Part shown: piece after piece, positions 1 to 12,192 of the stretch
Layout: the number at the start of each line of letters is the position of its first letter
Numbering within the stretch: the first letter of the stretch is position 1
Source of the DNA: Choanephora cucurbitarum
Lineage: Eukaryota > Mucoromycota > Mucoromycetes > Mucorales > Choanephoraceae
Reading direction: 5' to 3'
NCBI GenBank assembly: GCA_025331435.1
Contig: JAIWNI010000123.1
Coordinates: 1 to 64,000, forward strand
Length of the DNA stretch: 64,000 nucleotides
Notes under the pieces: model-generated
What the model saw: the letters and a program-made list of their open reading frames with translations, nothing else
Database searches by the model: none
Told to the model about the DNA's origin: nothing
Translations under genes and position numbers: made by a program

Positions 1-551
1 CATGATAAAGAGAAAATGCATCTAAAAGTAGCTTGTCCCAAAGAAACATGTCAACTACAAAGCATTCGAATAACAGGCTGTTCGCTTATTGAGACGTAAC
101 CTCATGAAAAGTCATACTGAAAGTAACAAGGCTGAGACTCTTAGAGGAGCCAAGCAGCTGGTTTCGTGGTATGATGAAATACAAACAAGCACAATTTTTT
201 TTCCTCAAGTAACATGACTCTTTTTATAAATAAAAGTTGTTCGGCTTGGCTTTCTTCATGTCACGCTTGGCCTCTCTTCTTTTTCATGAATGCAGTTGAA
301 ATTATGGTGCTTATGGTTACTACATAACTTTATCTGAAATTGAATAGAAAAAGTATGGTTTGACAACACCAATCTCTTGCTTAACCAAAACTGATGTCCA
401 TACTTTTCAATCATCATCCAATAAACTGTCTCCGCTTGAAATTTAGCATAAATATTGTTTTCGCACAATTCATCATTCTTTTTAATACAAAAAAAATTCA
501 CCATTCTTTATTTTTTTTCTCTCTCTTATATCTCGATACACACTATACACA
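1..551. other. intergenic, upstream of the MARCH gene
   Basis: No coding region could be supported here. The short open frames are AT-rich and resemble no protein I recognise. A pyrimidine-rich tract at about 505-530 lies just upstream of the MARCH-type start and looks like its promoter or 5' leader. Confidence 0.5.
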
Positions 552-1916
552 ATGTCATATTTTCGTTATCCTGGATCATCTTCATTTGTAGATGAAGCAA
601 GTTTATATATATACAGACCAATTCGAGGCCTAGATGATAGTCAGCTGTCATTTGAAGAAGAAGATAAAATGGACCATCTTACAAAGCTGAGAGAATCAAC
701 TGATAACAAACGTTGCTGGATATGTTTTGGCGAAGATGCTGACTCTGAGGGAAAATGGGTGTTTCCATGCCGATGTTCTCTTGTGAGTCATGAACAGTGT
801 TTGCTGGATTGGATTGCAGAAAATCAGAAAAATACACCATTAAAGAAAGTAGCATGTCCTCAATGTGCAACAAAATACGTCTTGACAGAAAGACAGAGTA
901 TACCTCTTGTCTTAATGAGTATAGCCGACAATCTTGTACGTATAGCCGCACCTTACCTCACTGTCTTGGGCTTAGGGTGCTCCATGCTGATCACTTCAAG
1001 CACGTTAGGCGCACATGTTATATTGACTGTCTTTGGAGCAAAAGATGGTGAGCAACTCATTGGTAATCCAGCATTATGGACATGGAAGACTTGGCTTGGA
1101 CTGCCTTCTATTCCAGTTGCCTTAATTGCATCCCGATCGAAATGGGCTGATCATGTCTTGCCTGCAACCACTCTCTTTTTACTTAAAATGACCACTATAC
1201 CCCATCCCTTAAAACTCACTTGGCCACCTTCACCAACAGTTGTCTTTGGTTTATTGCCTTGGATGAGGTAAGAATGAGTCTTTTTTTTTGTTGTGCTACA
1301 ATTATGGTATTTATTGTTTGTCTGTTTTTTCGGGCTTTCTGTTAGGTTGCTATATAATAATGTATATCTTGTGTTTCAGCGAAAGTTATTGAACCAACTG
1401 ATACGTTCTCAACAAAGGGAAAGAAGCGATCACAACAATGCATTGGAGGAAGTAGAAATCACAGAAGGAGCAGACACAGACAGAGAAGCAAACGAAGATG
1501 CGGATATTCTGTTCAACAGAGAAGGAAGAAATATGAGTGTTACTGTAATTGGCGCTTTATTATGGCCAACCATTGGTAGCATTGTGGGAAGGTGAGTTTA
1601 AGAATGTAATGTTCGAGATGTGTATGTACTGAATTGCTTATTGATATGCAAAAGCTATTTGAGCCATTCAAAACTAGTTCGACACTATTTTCCTGAGCAG
1701 TTTCAACGCACTGTGTTGGGTGGATGTCTATTTGTCGTTGCAAAGGTAAACACAGAACAAAGAAAGTAATGTCTGTGTTCTACGGATACTAACCAGACTC
1801 TCTATTTTGATCAAAAATAAAAGGATATGGCTAATCTATATTACAGATACGAACGTATTCGCCGAAAAAGAACTAGACATGTGCTGAATTATAACGAACG
1901 AAAGTTTAGATTGTAG
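552..1916 (+). CDS. MARCH-type (RING-CH) membrane E3 ubiquitin ligase
   Basis: Spliced model with exons 552-1267, 1346-1591, 1655-1745 and 1824-1916, which join in frame. The N-terminal domain is a RING-CH (C4HC3) finger: RCWICFGEDADSEG, then PCRCSL, HEQCLLDWI and CPQC. It is followed by hydrophobic segments (around IAAPYLTVLGLGCSMLITSS and LPSIPVALIAS) and a basic C-terminus. This order fits MARCH5-like transmembrane E3 ligases, which in animals act on mitochondrial and ER proteins; the location in this fungus is inferred. The first two introns are about 63-78 nt and the third, also 78 nt, has a clear branch-like ACTAAC. The ATG at 552 gives 14 residues of leader before the first acidic stretch and no better start is visible. 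The exact substrate cannot be told from sequence. Confidence 0.88.
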
Positions 1917-3246
1917 TCAATTCAACATTGCTTTCATAAATTAATATTTATACATATGCAGTTTGTTTTTACTAACTATAAAAACAAGTCTGTTTATTTG
2001 ATCCATTTCCAATGCCAAAGCAATCATAATGATGCTCAGTTAGCACAATGATCAACTACGCTTTGAACTGAAAGAGTCCGTGAAAAAGTAGTTTATATGC
2101 GCTGTTTCTTCGTTTTCTTTTTGAAATGGGGTTTTTAGACCTAAGGACTCATTGTAGGTGTTTGCTTTTCTCAATATCTCAATTGGTTATTTGAGACCAA
2201 ATATACCAACTTATGAATAGATACATCAATAACTTCAATATCTAAGTGTCTAATTTTTGCCATATTTGTCTTTGAGCCACATCACTGATTGTTTCTTTAC
2301 AGTACAACTCTATTTGCCTTCGAAACACCATAGCATGATTAAGTAAGTCAAACATTAAAAGAAAGCTCGTACAACATTCAGATTAGACTTTTTTTGTATC
2401 CGACTGAGTTTTCCTATCTTGAACGTTGCTCTCATGATGACATCAGGATATTGATGTAAACAAATAAGCTCATTATATCTGATGCGCAAAAAGGATCATG
2501 CCTACAAACTGACCTCTTTATCGCGGATTGCTTTGCTGGATTAGATATAACATGTCTGAACTTCCTTTGCTAAGACCCGTCTTGATCGTATTGTTCGGCA
2601 CCATAAAAGAAAAGTGGACTAACAGAACATCATCCTTATACTGAAAGCATGATCTTAATTGGCTCAATCAGATATACTCATGTTTATACGTATTGAGTAT
2701 TGCTTTGGTTCAAAGTAATAACTTCTATAGTTTCGGGTCTTAGATTTTGAGTTGCACTGTACTTATGCATTAATTGTAACTTGAGTCTGGTCTTTCCCGA
2801 CATATGAATCAAGAAATTAGAGCTGATTAATGTCTCAAAGGATTACACTGAAAAAGGCAGAGGCTAAAGATATTTTTTTTCATGAAGAGAACCTGCTTTC
2901 TTTGAAAGAAAAGAAAGAGGGAGATATCAGATAATGCATTCTCTCAAAATCCAAACATCATTGCACTATACTACGAGATACATATCGTAACTCTTGCAAG
3001 CTCTCTATGAAATAATATCATCCATCACCAAAAAAATCAAAATCAATTCTCTTTTTCTTTTGCTTGTCGAACAAGCATTCTTTTTCGACTTTGCAAAGTA
3101 GTTGGCATAACTTAGTCTGTAATACATCAGAAAAGTAGTTTTGGCTCCGTTTCAAAAAAAAAACACTGAAGCTTAAAAGTTCTTTTCCTTTCTTTTCTCT
3201 CTTTTTCTATTTTTTCTTTCAAAAAAGACGTATACATATTTAATAT
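1917..3246. other. long intergenic region, 1.3 kb
   Basis: No ORF with coding character on either strand. It is AT-rich unique-looking sequence. A CT-rich and T-rich tract at 3181-3225 directly precedes the USP7-like start and is probably its core promoter or 5' UTR. No repeat, tRNA or transposon end was seen. Confidence 0.5.
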
Positions 3247-6200
3247 ATGGTTAACAAAACACTTCCAGTGCACACTGACTTGGACAAAACATCAGAGATT
3301 ACAAGCGATTTAGCTGGTGATTTGTCAAATATGAACATAGCTAAAGAGTCCAAGCCTAACGTCAACACAGACACTACGATTACACCTCAACTTTCTGTTA
3401 CTGATGGTATGTATCCATAATATTACAAGATTTGCTTGATTTGAATAATTGCCTGTGTATACGCGTACTTGCTTTCCCTCTTTCTTTAACGATACGCGGT
3501 ACATTTGCACATGCATACAAAGAAGACGAAGAACAAACAGTGTTGCTGTTGTAATACAATAACTAGTCATACGACAGCTAATAACCTTTGTCTGCTTAGA
3601 AAAGTCAATGTTCAAGTCGCTTTTCACCGAGGACTCTGAATTGGAGATAGAAAAAGAAGGCTCATATCATTGGCATATAAAAGATTGGAAAAGCTTAGAG
3701 ACAAGATCCCATTCTCCTGTTTTCTATATCAATGGATTTCCTTGGTAAAAAAAAACAGCACAGGTGGTCAAAAGAAGAAAGAAAAGCTGACTCAGTTGTA
3801 ATTATTTTCTTAATCATAGGCGCATTCTGTTATTTCCTAAAGGCAACAACCAAAAGAAAGCTATATCTATTTATCTCGAAGTAGCTCCTCCTGAAGAAAA
3901 TGGTATCAAAGAGGGCTGGCATACATGTGCCCAATTTGCACTTGCTGTCTCTAATCCCGAGGATTCTACTAACTACTATTCAAACAGTAAGTCAAGGAAG
4001 AGATATCTGTATAGCCAAATTACTAATTTTTCTTTTAGCTGCCAATCATCGTTTTACTTCAGAAGAAATTGATTGGGGATTTACTCGTTTTTACGAGATC
4101 GAGGACTTGGGTCAACAAAGTGCAACTGGAAAGGGACCCTTCTTGAACAACAACGAAATTGTCATTTCTGCATTCGTAAGAGTTGTCAAAGATGAAACAG
4201 GCGTGCTCTGGCACAATTTTGTCAACTATGACTCTCGCAAGGAAACAGGCTATGTGGGCATTAAGAACCAAGGCGCTACCTGTTACATGAATTCGCTACT
4301 TCAATCGCTCTATTGCACCAACCTGTTTAGAAAGGCAGTATACCAAATCCCTACTGAGAAAGATGAGCCTACCAAAAGTGTAGCTCTTGCCTTGCAACGT
4401 TGTTTTTACAATCTTCAGTACAGTTCAGATCCTGTGGGTACAACTGAATTAACAAAGAGCTTTGGCTGGGATTCATTGGATGCATTTATGCAGCATGATG
4501 TTCAAGAATTCAATCGTGTGTTACAAGATAACCTTGAAGAGAAAATGAAAGGTACACCCGCCGATGGTGCTATCTCAAAACTGTTTGAGGGCAAAATGAA
4601 GAGCTACATCAAATGTATCAATGTCGATTTTGAATCGTCTCGTATTGAGGATTATTATGATATTCAATTGAACGTGAAGGGCTGTAAGAATTTGACAGAA
4701 TCTTTTGACAATTACATCACTGTTGAAACTCTCGAGGGAGACAACAAATATCATGCAGAAGGACATGGTCTTCAAGACGCTAATAAGGGTGTTATCTTTG
4801 AGAATTTTCCCCCAGTCCTTCATTTACAATTGAAACGATTTGAATATGACTTTATGCGCGACATGATGGTTAAAGTAAGTGTTTACTATTCTCCTTTACT
4901 GGCTCACTCAGCGTTTATCTTGATATAGATCAATGATCGTCACGAGTTTCCAGCTGAGATCAATCTAGACAAGTACTGTTCCAATGCCGATAAAGATGGA
5001 CCTTACGATTATGAGCTGCATGGTGTTCTTGTTCACAGCGGTGATATTTCGGGTGGACATTACTTTGCCCTCATTCGTCCTGACACAACAGACAAATGGT
5101 ATCGCTTTGATGATGACCGTGTTACACCTGTTTCCAAAAAAGAGGTTTTTGAAGAGAATTTCGGTGATGAGCCTCATCGTGATATCAAGGACAATCAATT
5201 ATCACAGCCGCCCTTCTTGAATGGCAACACACGTATCAATAGCGTTCGAATGATGAAGCGATTTACTAATGCTTATATGTTGGTCTATATTCGAAAGAGC
5301 AAGCTAGACGAAATTTTGGGACCTGTTGAGGCAACAGACATTCCCGTTCATTTAAGCAAGTATCATATAAAATTAGGCCGTCTTTGAGCTTATACAGACA
5401 TACATTTTTTTCTTGCTTCTTTTTGTCTAATACTATCTATAGAGCGCCGCTTGGATGATGAAAGGGCTACGATTGAGAAACGCAAACAGGATAGACAAGA
5501 TATGCACTTGAATGTAAAAGTAGCTGTTGTGACAGACGAATCCTTTACCGATTACCAAGGATTCAATTTGGCTGTATTTGATGATCGTTACTTGGAAGTT
5601 TCACCCCATGTAGATGTGTTCAAAACACCAAAGACGGAGAAGATTTCAGTGCTCAAACAACAGCTAATGGATCATTATCATCTTGAGCCTAACCAATTCA
5701 GATTATGGAGCATACTTTTCCGTCAAAACAAGACAGTGCGTGTTGATCATACTTTGACGCCTGCTGATGAACGATCGAGTAAGCTTTTTCAGAAAAAAAA
5801 ACGATAAATGACGCTGACACTTTCTTTTAGCTGTCGAAAAGATGAGAGAAAAAACATGTGCAAATGCATTAGCTAATGGCTTTACTAAATTCTACTTGGA
5901 AGTGGCTGAAAAAGATACAATATTGCCTCCTCTCAAGAATGATCAAATGCTTGTGTTTGTCAAATATTTTGATGTAAAAACACAGAAAATAAGGTAAATT
6001 GGATATACATGTTTCTCTTCGTTTCAAGCATAGTATTCATTTGTTATCATTTGCCTTTCCTCAGAGGTCTTGGTCATATTTTTGTCTCCTTGAATGAAAA
6101 GATAGGTGCTATACTTTCTGTTTTGGTTGAGAAAGCAGGACTACCTAAAAGTACTTCAATTCAACTGTTTGAAGAAGTCAAGCCAACTTCTATTGATTTA

Positions 6201-7454
6201 CTAAAGAGCGATCAAACATTCCGTAAAGCAGAAATTCAAAATGGTGACATTGTTTGCTTCCAGCGCACTTTGTCTCAGAAAGAGTAAGTGTCAAAGTTAA
6301 TTGAGCCGCATTATCCTTCTAGTCAAGAAAGTTGGACTAATTGTGTGTTTGTTTGCGCAAAATAGATCAGATGAATTGGCGAAGCAAGGATTGATTACCT
6401 CTGCACCTGACTATTATGCTTCTCTTTACAACAGATGTTGTGTATTATTTAAGCCAAAACCAAACGTTGCTCAACCTCAACATGATGAGGTGAGAATTGT
6501 ACTCGATCGAACATCCAATTACAATGCCATTGCTGCTCAGCTTGCTTCCAAGATTGGTGTAGAACATAGCAAGATTCGCTTCACTGCTTCACATCCAATC
6601 ACTAATCAACCAAGAGAGGTGATTCAATACAAACCTACTGTACGACTAGAAGAAATTCTGTCCAATTTGTCAAAGCCTCAAGATTATTTACAGTATGTTG
6701 GTTTTGAGCATGTGAATGCGCCTGTCTTGTACTATGAAGTGCTGGATGTAGATATTTCTGACTTGGAGTCCAAGCGATCGATTGAAGTCGTTGTTCTTGG
6801 TTCAAATTTGCGCAAAGAAACCAAAGTCAGTTGTTTAGTTTCTCGCGCAGGTTCTGTAGGCCAACTACTGGATCAAATTATTGTCAAAGGCAAAATGGAA
6901 ACTAAGGACCCAAGCAAGATTCGATTGTTTGAAGCTATGGACGGCAAAGTCACTAAAGAATTCTCTAATGATCAAACGGTGGATAATGTAGCCTGTGAAA
7001 AATCAGCTGTTGTTTATGCAGAGGTAAATAGGACCGAGAATCTATATGACAGTATAGACTGACTTCATTCTAGCCGATTCCTAAGGACGAATTAGAAATG
7101 GATCTTGACACAGATCGTCTTATTCAAGTTGTTCATTATCATGATCACCCTACCAGTTTTCATAGCATTCCCTTCCGATTTGTAGCCATTAAAGGCGAGG
7201 CTTTTGAAGAGACAAAGAAACGATTGCAAAAACGTACAGGCTTAGGCGATATGGATTGGAAGAAGGTCAAGTTCAGTGTGATCCGTAATCTGAATGCACC
7301 CGAGCCTCATGTGACGCCAATCGACCAAAACGATTTCGAGCTTCGTAAGGCACGTCTTCAAGAAGAAGACGCACTTGGTTTGGACCATGTGGATAAGTCT
7401 TCCAAGAGTCGATTCAGTAATGTATTTGAAAGAGGAATTTTCATTCGAGGTTAA
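3247..7454 (+). CDS. USP7/HAUSP-like ubiquitin carboxyl-terminal hydrolase (yeast Ubp15 type)
   Basis: Ten exons (3247-3406, 3600-3744, 3820-3986, 4039-4874, 4929-5355, 5443-5778, 5831-5993, 6065-6283, 6366-7023, 7074-7454) sum to 3,492 nt, or 1,163 residues, close to human USP7 and yeast Ubp15. Order: an N-terminal MATH domain (YHWHIKDWKSLE ... HRFTSEEIDWGFTRF, residues about 70-180); the USP catalytic core with Cys box NQGATCYMNSLLQSLY (about residue 235) and His box HSGDISGGHYFALIRP (about 470-485); then a long C-terminal stretch of ubiquitin-like folds. It removes ubiquitin from substrates in nucleus and cytosol by family analogy. Intron 5 starts with GC instead of GT (A/GCAAGT at 5356), because only that donor keeps the frame into KRRLDDERATIEKRK. 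The gene is convergent with the pantothenate synthetase gene, stops 137 bp apart. Confidence 0.95.
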
Positions 7455-7591
7455 GCATGCTATTGTATATATAGAAGCCATTTGACCCACTTTCCACGAT
7501 AAACTGTATAATATATATATCAGACTCATCTAATTCCTCTCTTTCTTCTTTTATTGTAAATCTATAAAATTTATTCTAAAAAAAGCAAAGA

Positions 7592-8799
7592 CTACAGAGC
7601 AATATCAATGCAAAGGTTGTCTATTAATCGAGTCTTGCCAACAAAAACAGCCATACTGATAACACATCCTTCTTGCTTATTGACGTCACCTGTGATCTGG
7701 CTTAAATCTTTGCCAGAGTTAATTGAGACATAATCCAATCGAATCTTCCAGTCTTCGTTTAATCCATCTACTTCTTCGCGTGCCTTCTCGATGACTTGTA
7801 TGCCTGCTTGAGTTAGGGTGGTAGCATCTACAATGCCTGATCTATACAAACTCTCCATATGTCTAAGAGATTGAGATAAAACAAGTGCATATTTCTTCTG
7901 CAAAGGAGACAAATAAGCGTTTCTAGAAGAAAGCGCTAATCCATCCTGATCCCTTACAGTTGGACAAATATGCATTTGAGTAGGAAAATGAAGGTCCCTA
8001 ATCATATTACGAATGACGAAACATTGTTGGACTAGAATGCACATAAAATTAGATGAATAAGCAATGAAGAGAAGGCCAACGCTTAGAGAATACATTACTA
8101 TCTTTTTGGCCGAAAAAGACATCATCGGGTTGAACCTATAAGCCAAATTAGATCAACTCAGCTCAGGCAAACAAGTCAGTGAATCTGATTACTTACAATA
8201 TTCAGAAATTTGGAGACAACAGTAGCAACACCACGGAAGAAGTTGGGTCGTGTTTGGCCTTCTAACTGCGAAGACAGACCAAGCACTTCAACAAAGGTGC
8301 CCTTCTGCTTCGATACATCCAACTCAATACCATTAGGATACATTTCTTCTACCTGAGGAACAAGAACTGCAGAAGCTACTCCTTGACCAAGGCCAGCCAA
8401 CTGATTCAAGTCCGACTGTAAGGTACGGGGATAAGTAGCCAAATCTTCAGTAGGGGCAAATTGAGCAGGATTCACAAAGATAGTTAATGCGACATGATCA
8501 CATTTCTGCTTAGCAGCTGAGACTGTAGATAATTTAAGTCAATTTTTTCATAACTGCTTGCTGTTTTGATTACCTAACGCAAGATGTCCTTGGTGAAGAG
8601 CGCCCATAGTAGGAACATAACCTAGCGTCTTCTGGTCTAGCAAGAGACTTCGACGCCAGCTTCTAAAGTCGGCAATCTTATTGAACACCTTGATGCCAGA
8701 AGGAATCTTGACTTAAACAGGTAGATAAAAAATTAGATTAAGTGTATATATGTACACACAAATGTATATAAAGTTTATTTTTGCTTTACTTGAATTCAT
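7592..8799 (-). CDS. PAN6: pantothenate synthetase (pantoate-beta-alanine ligase)
   Basis: Exons on the minus strand 8799-8790, 8711-8574, 8522-8197, 8135-8099 and 8031-7592 total 951 nt and encode 316 residues, normal for PanC/Pan6. Visible signatures: the HIGH-type ATP motif in GYVPTMGALHQGHLAL, the pantoate-binding region VNPAQFAPTEDLATYPRTL, VQPDDVFFGQKD, IRNMIRDLHFP, and the KMSKS-like DGLALSSRNAYLS. It joins pantoate and beta-alanine with ATP to make pantothenate, the CoA precursor, probably in the cytosol. The first exon is only ten bases (ATG AAT TCA A) and the fourth only 37; both are needed to restore conserved residues, so a simple ORF caller would miss the true start. It shares a 145-bp divergent promoter region with the Myb-repeat gene. 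Confidence 0.95.
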
Positions 8800-8944
8800 A
8801 GTAGTTACTAAGAGAAATAGGAAGAAAGAGGGGAAAAAATAGTCATCTATGGTGTTCTGTGTTTAAACTCTTACAGTGGATAAAAAAGGCTTGTAAAAAA
8901 CCACTTTTCTTTCTTCCTTTCTGCTTTCTTAATTGTCAACCAAC

Positions 8945-9943
8945 ATGTTACTCATTTCACGATTTCAACTACCTCAAGTCCTCAAATTAACTTTTCCACA
9001 CAAAAGCATGGCGAACCGCATTGGTTTGCTTCAGACGTCCTTTCGAAGTTTGTCGACAGCTACGCAAGAAGTAAATAAGATAGAAGAAATCGAAGAACTT
9101 CGTAGAAAGGCGTTTGAGATACAAAAGTCAGCAGCTGTACGATCTCGATGTCCTTGGACAAAAGAAGAAAGCGAAAAACTGCTGGAACTCGTGAAGGTTC
9201 ATGGCCATCGTTGGACGTTTATTTCGAGCATGTTTGTCAATCGTCCACCTACTGCTGTCCTAAACAGATATATGCTCTTAAAAGATCAACTCGAGCGTGG
9301 TCCCTGGTCAAAGAAGGAGCTAGACAAATTAAGATTACTTGGACGAGGACGCACTTTTCAAGAGATTGATGATTGGGATACGATTCAGGCTGGATTGCCA
9401 AATCGTCGACCAATCTTTATAATTAAGCAAAAATACAAGAACGCGTTAGACCCTCAACTTAATCGCGGTCGCTGGTCAGAAGATGAAACTCAGAGATTAA
9501 TCGACTTGATCCATCGTTTTGGCCAAAACGACATGGCAAGGATAGCAGACCTTTTGGGCACAAGAAACGAAAGACAGTGTTTTGAAAAATGGAACTGGCA
9601 ACTCAACAATGCTAAGAAAGGACGATTTACGCCTGAGGAAGATGCTTTAATTATAGAAGCTGTCAAAAAATATGGCGAAAATTTTGGAGTCATTCAGAAA
9701 ATAACAGGTATTCCTCGTACACCTCGCCATATATCTCAACATTACCACAATATGCTTCATCCTAATGTTGATCGATCTCCATGGACACGCGAGGAAGAAG
9801 AGGAAGTGCATCGCATATGCAGAAAGAACAATAGAGACATGCAAAAGACAAAAGAGGAATTGGCCTCAAGACGCTCTGTTAGAGACATGTGGAACCATTT
9901 TTACAAAATCGAAAGAAGTCCTACTAATAAACAAAAAGCTTAA
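8945..9943 (+). CDS. five-repeat Myb/SANT protein with a presequence-like N-terminus
   Basis: Single exon of 332 residues from the first ATG. Five Myb/SANT-like repeats begin near residues 69 (CPWTKEESEKLLELVKVHG), 118 (RGPWSKKELDKL, degenerate), 174 (RGRWSEDETQRLIDLIHRFG), 228 (KGRFTPEEDALIIEAVKKYG) and 278 (RSPWTREEEEEVHRICRK). Such repeats bind DNA or protein in transcription factors. The first 45 residues have no acidic residue, many Arg, Lys and Ser, and end in SFRSLSTATQ, which looks like a mitochondrial targeting peptide with a cleavage site. That would make it a mitochondrial rather than nuclear Myb protein, an inference. A nuclear SNAPc- or Bas1-like factor is the alternative. It is convergent with the reductase gene, stop codons 25 bp apart. 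Confidence 0.85.
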   Translation: MLLISRFQLPQVLKLTFPHKSMANRIGLLQTSFRSLSTATQEVNKIEEIEELRRKAFEIQKSAAVRSRCPWTKEESEKLLELVKVHGHRWTFISSMFVNRPPTAVLNRYMLLKDQLERGPWSKKELDKLRLLGRGRTFQEIDDWDTIQAGLPNRRPIFIIKQKYKNALDPQLNRGRWSEDETQRLIDLIHRFGQNDMARIADLLGTRNERQCFEKWNWQLNNAKKGRFTPEEDALIIEAVKKYGENFGVIQKITGIPRTPRHISQHYHNMLHPNVDRSPWTREEEEEVHRICRKNNRDMQKTKEELASRRSVRDMWNHFYKIERSPTNKQKA

Positions 9944-9968
9944 AGCATTGTTTTATTGCAATGGAGAG

Positions 9969-10838
9969 TTATAGTATGAAGGGAACAACAGCTTTTCGAG
10001 AAGCAGGATAGTTGTCAAATTGTTTTCTGTACCAAGCATGTGTACGCCAAGCTCTTGGAAATAGATTAGAGGCAGTAGAGGCAGCAAAAATGATAGCTGG
10101 CCAGCTAGATCCTGAGGTAGCTAGAGCATATCCGATCCATTCCATAGCCTCACTAAAGTAATTGGGACAGCTGACATATTCAAAGAGGCCTCCATGGGGA
10201 ACGAAATATCGCTTCTTGCCTTCCTCTCTTTCTTCCTTCTTTTTCTTACTGCGCAACTTGAACAAGATATTATCATGGTATATATTAGAAAAAAATCCTA
10301 TGGCCCAAATAGACAGGCCAATCCAAAAGAGAGGTTCTGAAATTGAACGGCTATGTCTCGCAACCCACATCCCATTAGTATACCCATTGATCAGATTAAA
10401 TCCAATAGAGCAAACATATGCAGATATATGAATGGGTGCCATAGAACTTGCACGGTAAGGATAAACAATGCTTCTGTTGATATAATGAATCATCCAAGCA
10501 GATGAAAGTAAAGTCTGGAAGGGAGTCCATCTAGGTTGCGCTATGACAAGTGAAGCAGCAAACATGATGGGCGAGACCACTTCCATAGTAAACCAACCCC
10601 ATTTCCCATTTATACTCAAATCTATCCCGAGTTTGCCTGCAAATCGTCCTATTTAAGATGAACTGTCAATTAAGAGAAAGTCTTAAAATGAACGCAAAAA
10701 AAGAGCTTTTCAGAACTTACCATACGGTGCATCTATCAAGAAGCAAGCTGGGGCCATAATAAATGGCAATGTAGCATAAATACCAACAGCTTGATTGTAA
10801 GTGGTTGTATTGAGCCAGTATTTGACAATGGAATCCAT
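9969..10838 (-). CDS. steroid 5-alpha-reductase (SRD5A/DET2)-like membrane oxidoreductase
   Basis: Two exons (10838-10721 and 10648-9969) give 265 residues, the usual size of SRD5A1/DET2 proteins. The conserved family stretches are APYGRFA, INGKWGWFTMEVVSP, a middle membrane region with NGYTNGMW, and the C-terminal block IYHDNILFKLR, YFVPHGGLFEYVSCPNYFSE, EWIGYALATSG, ending HAWYRKQFDNYPASRKAVVPFIL. The family uses NADPH to reduce a steroid or enoyl double bond in the ER membrane. In fungi the natural substrate is not certain, so I leave it open. A lysine- and glutamate-rich loop (RSKKKKEEREEGKKR) is inserted before the PHGGLFEYVSCPNY motif and is longer than usual. Start chosen at MDSIVKYW, which precedes the first hydrophobic segment. 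Confidence 0.92.
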
Positions 10839-12192
10839 TTTTGAAAGGAATAAAAGAGAAAAGAAAAGAAAAATGACTATTTACTTTTGGTTATTTCAAA
10901 CTCAATAGATAAAAAAAGTGTGTATGGATGATTCAAATGTTTGCATAATGAACAAAGCATGAAGTCTTCAAATGCTAAGATGATGGCATTCAATGCAACA
11001 CCAAAAGACGTTGGTGTGCATTAGCATGTCTTGTTTCTTTTAGGTTTCAACAAAGGGTAACAAGGATACAGAAGATCCATACATTTGACACAAGCTATGC
11101 TTAGGCTTGATTTCAGCATACAGAAGATGAGCTTTATGATATATTAGCATCATTTAAAGTTTGAATCAAGTCGGCTGACTGAATTGTATGGTAAGCCAGA
11201 AAATAAACTATGCATTGCTTGAAAGACGCTTTATACATGTGGTAATTATTACATTAACATTTTCTTGTACTAAGCAGATACAATTCGCTAAAGCAGCATT
11301 TTGATTATTTAAATATGAAAATAGATATAGTACCATCTACACTTTCACAAACGTACATGTCATTTATACACAGTATGTTTTGGCTTGAGAAGGCCTGTTC
11401 CACTTAATTAAACAAAGAAGGCCAATTGCTTCACAGCATCTGCCAAAGTATTTTTGTATCACCTTGAAAGCAACTCTACTTGCAACCATTCGATAACTGT
11501 GAATAATATCAGCATTGCCACAGTGTGTTTGAAGACAGTTACATTTTGGAAAAGTACCACTCAACAGTGGCGAGAACAATCAGGAGGAAATAATTTAGTC
11601 TTAAAAATAAGCTGTCTACTTCACGCATATTTAGATAGGTTCAAGGTTAACAATCAACTCTCATACCAAAAAGTATGTAACGAGTCATAGTAACACTTTT
11701 AAATTAGGTTCGGCTAGAGCTAGTTTGCCCTCGCCTATTTTCATTTTCATTATAGTCAACTTTCCTCTTACTAAAAAAAAAAAAGAAAAGTATTCTCCAG
11801 AAGGAGAATTGCTGCCAAGCTGTCCCTTAAGCAAGTGTCAGAAAATGCACATTTTTTGGATAGATCAACCGAAGTCGGCACCCAACTTTACTTTCAAGTG
11901 CTCAGGCAACTTGACAGCATGAGAAAGAATAGATAAATATAGGAGGTCGACAAGTCCATAACACAAAGGGGGACCGGGAGAAACAAGGCGGGTTAGATGG
12001 CTTCGCCAGAACCCTAGAGTAGCGAGGATCCCACATGCCTAGCGCCCAGGCTGTTAAAAGCTTGTCGTACTTTTACCACAAAAGGCTAATGACATGTCAG
12101 GACAAAGAAGAAAAGAAAAGAAAAATAAACGAAACTGGAGTAAACGCGTTTATATATTTTAATTTCAGCCAATTAATAGATTGCAATTTTCA
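10839..12192. other. gene-poor interval upstream of a retro-insertion
   Basis: No supported gene. An A-run at 11774-11785 and a GC-richer island at about 11940-12060 stand out from the AT-rich background. The island could be an old repeat fragment but I could not assign it. The open frame at 12035-12517 runs across a target-site duplication and so is not a gene. Confidence 0.4.
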
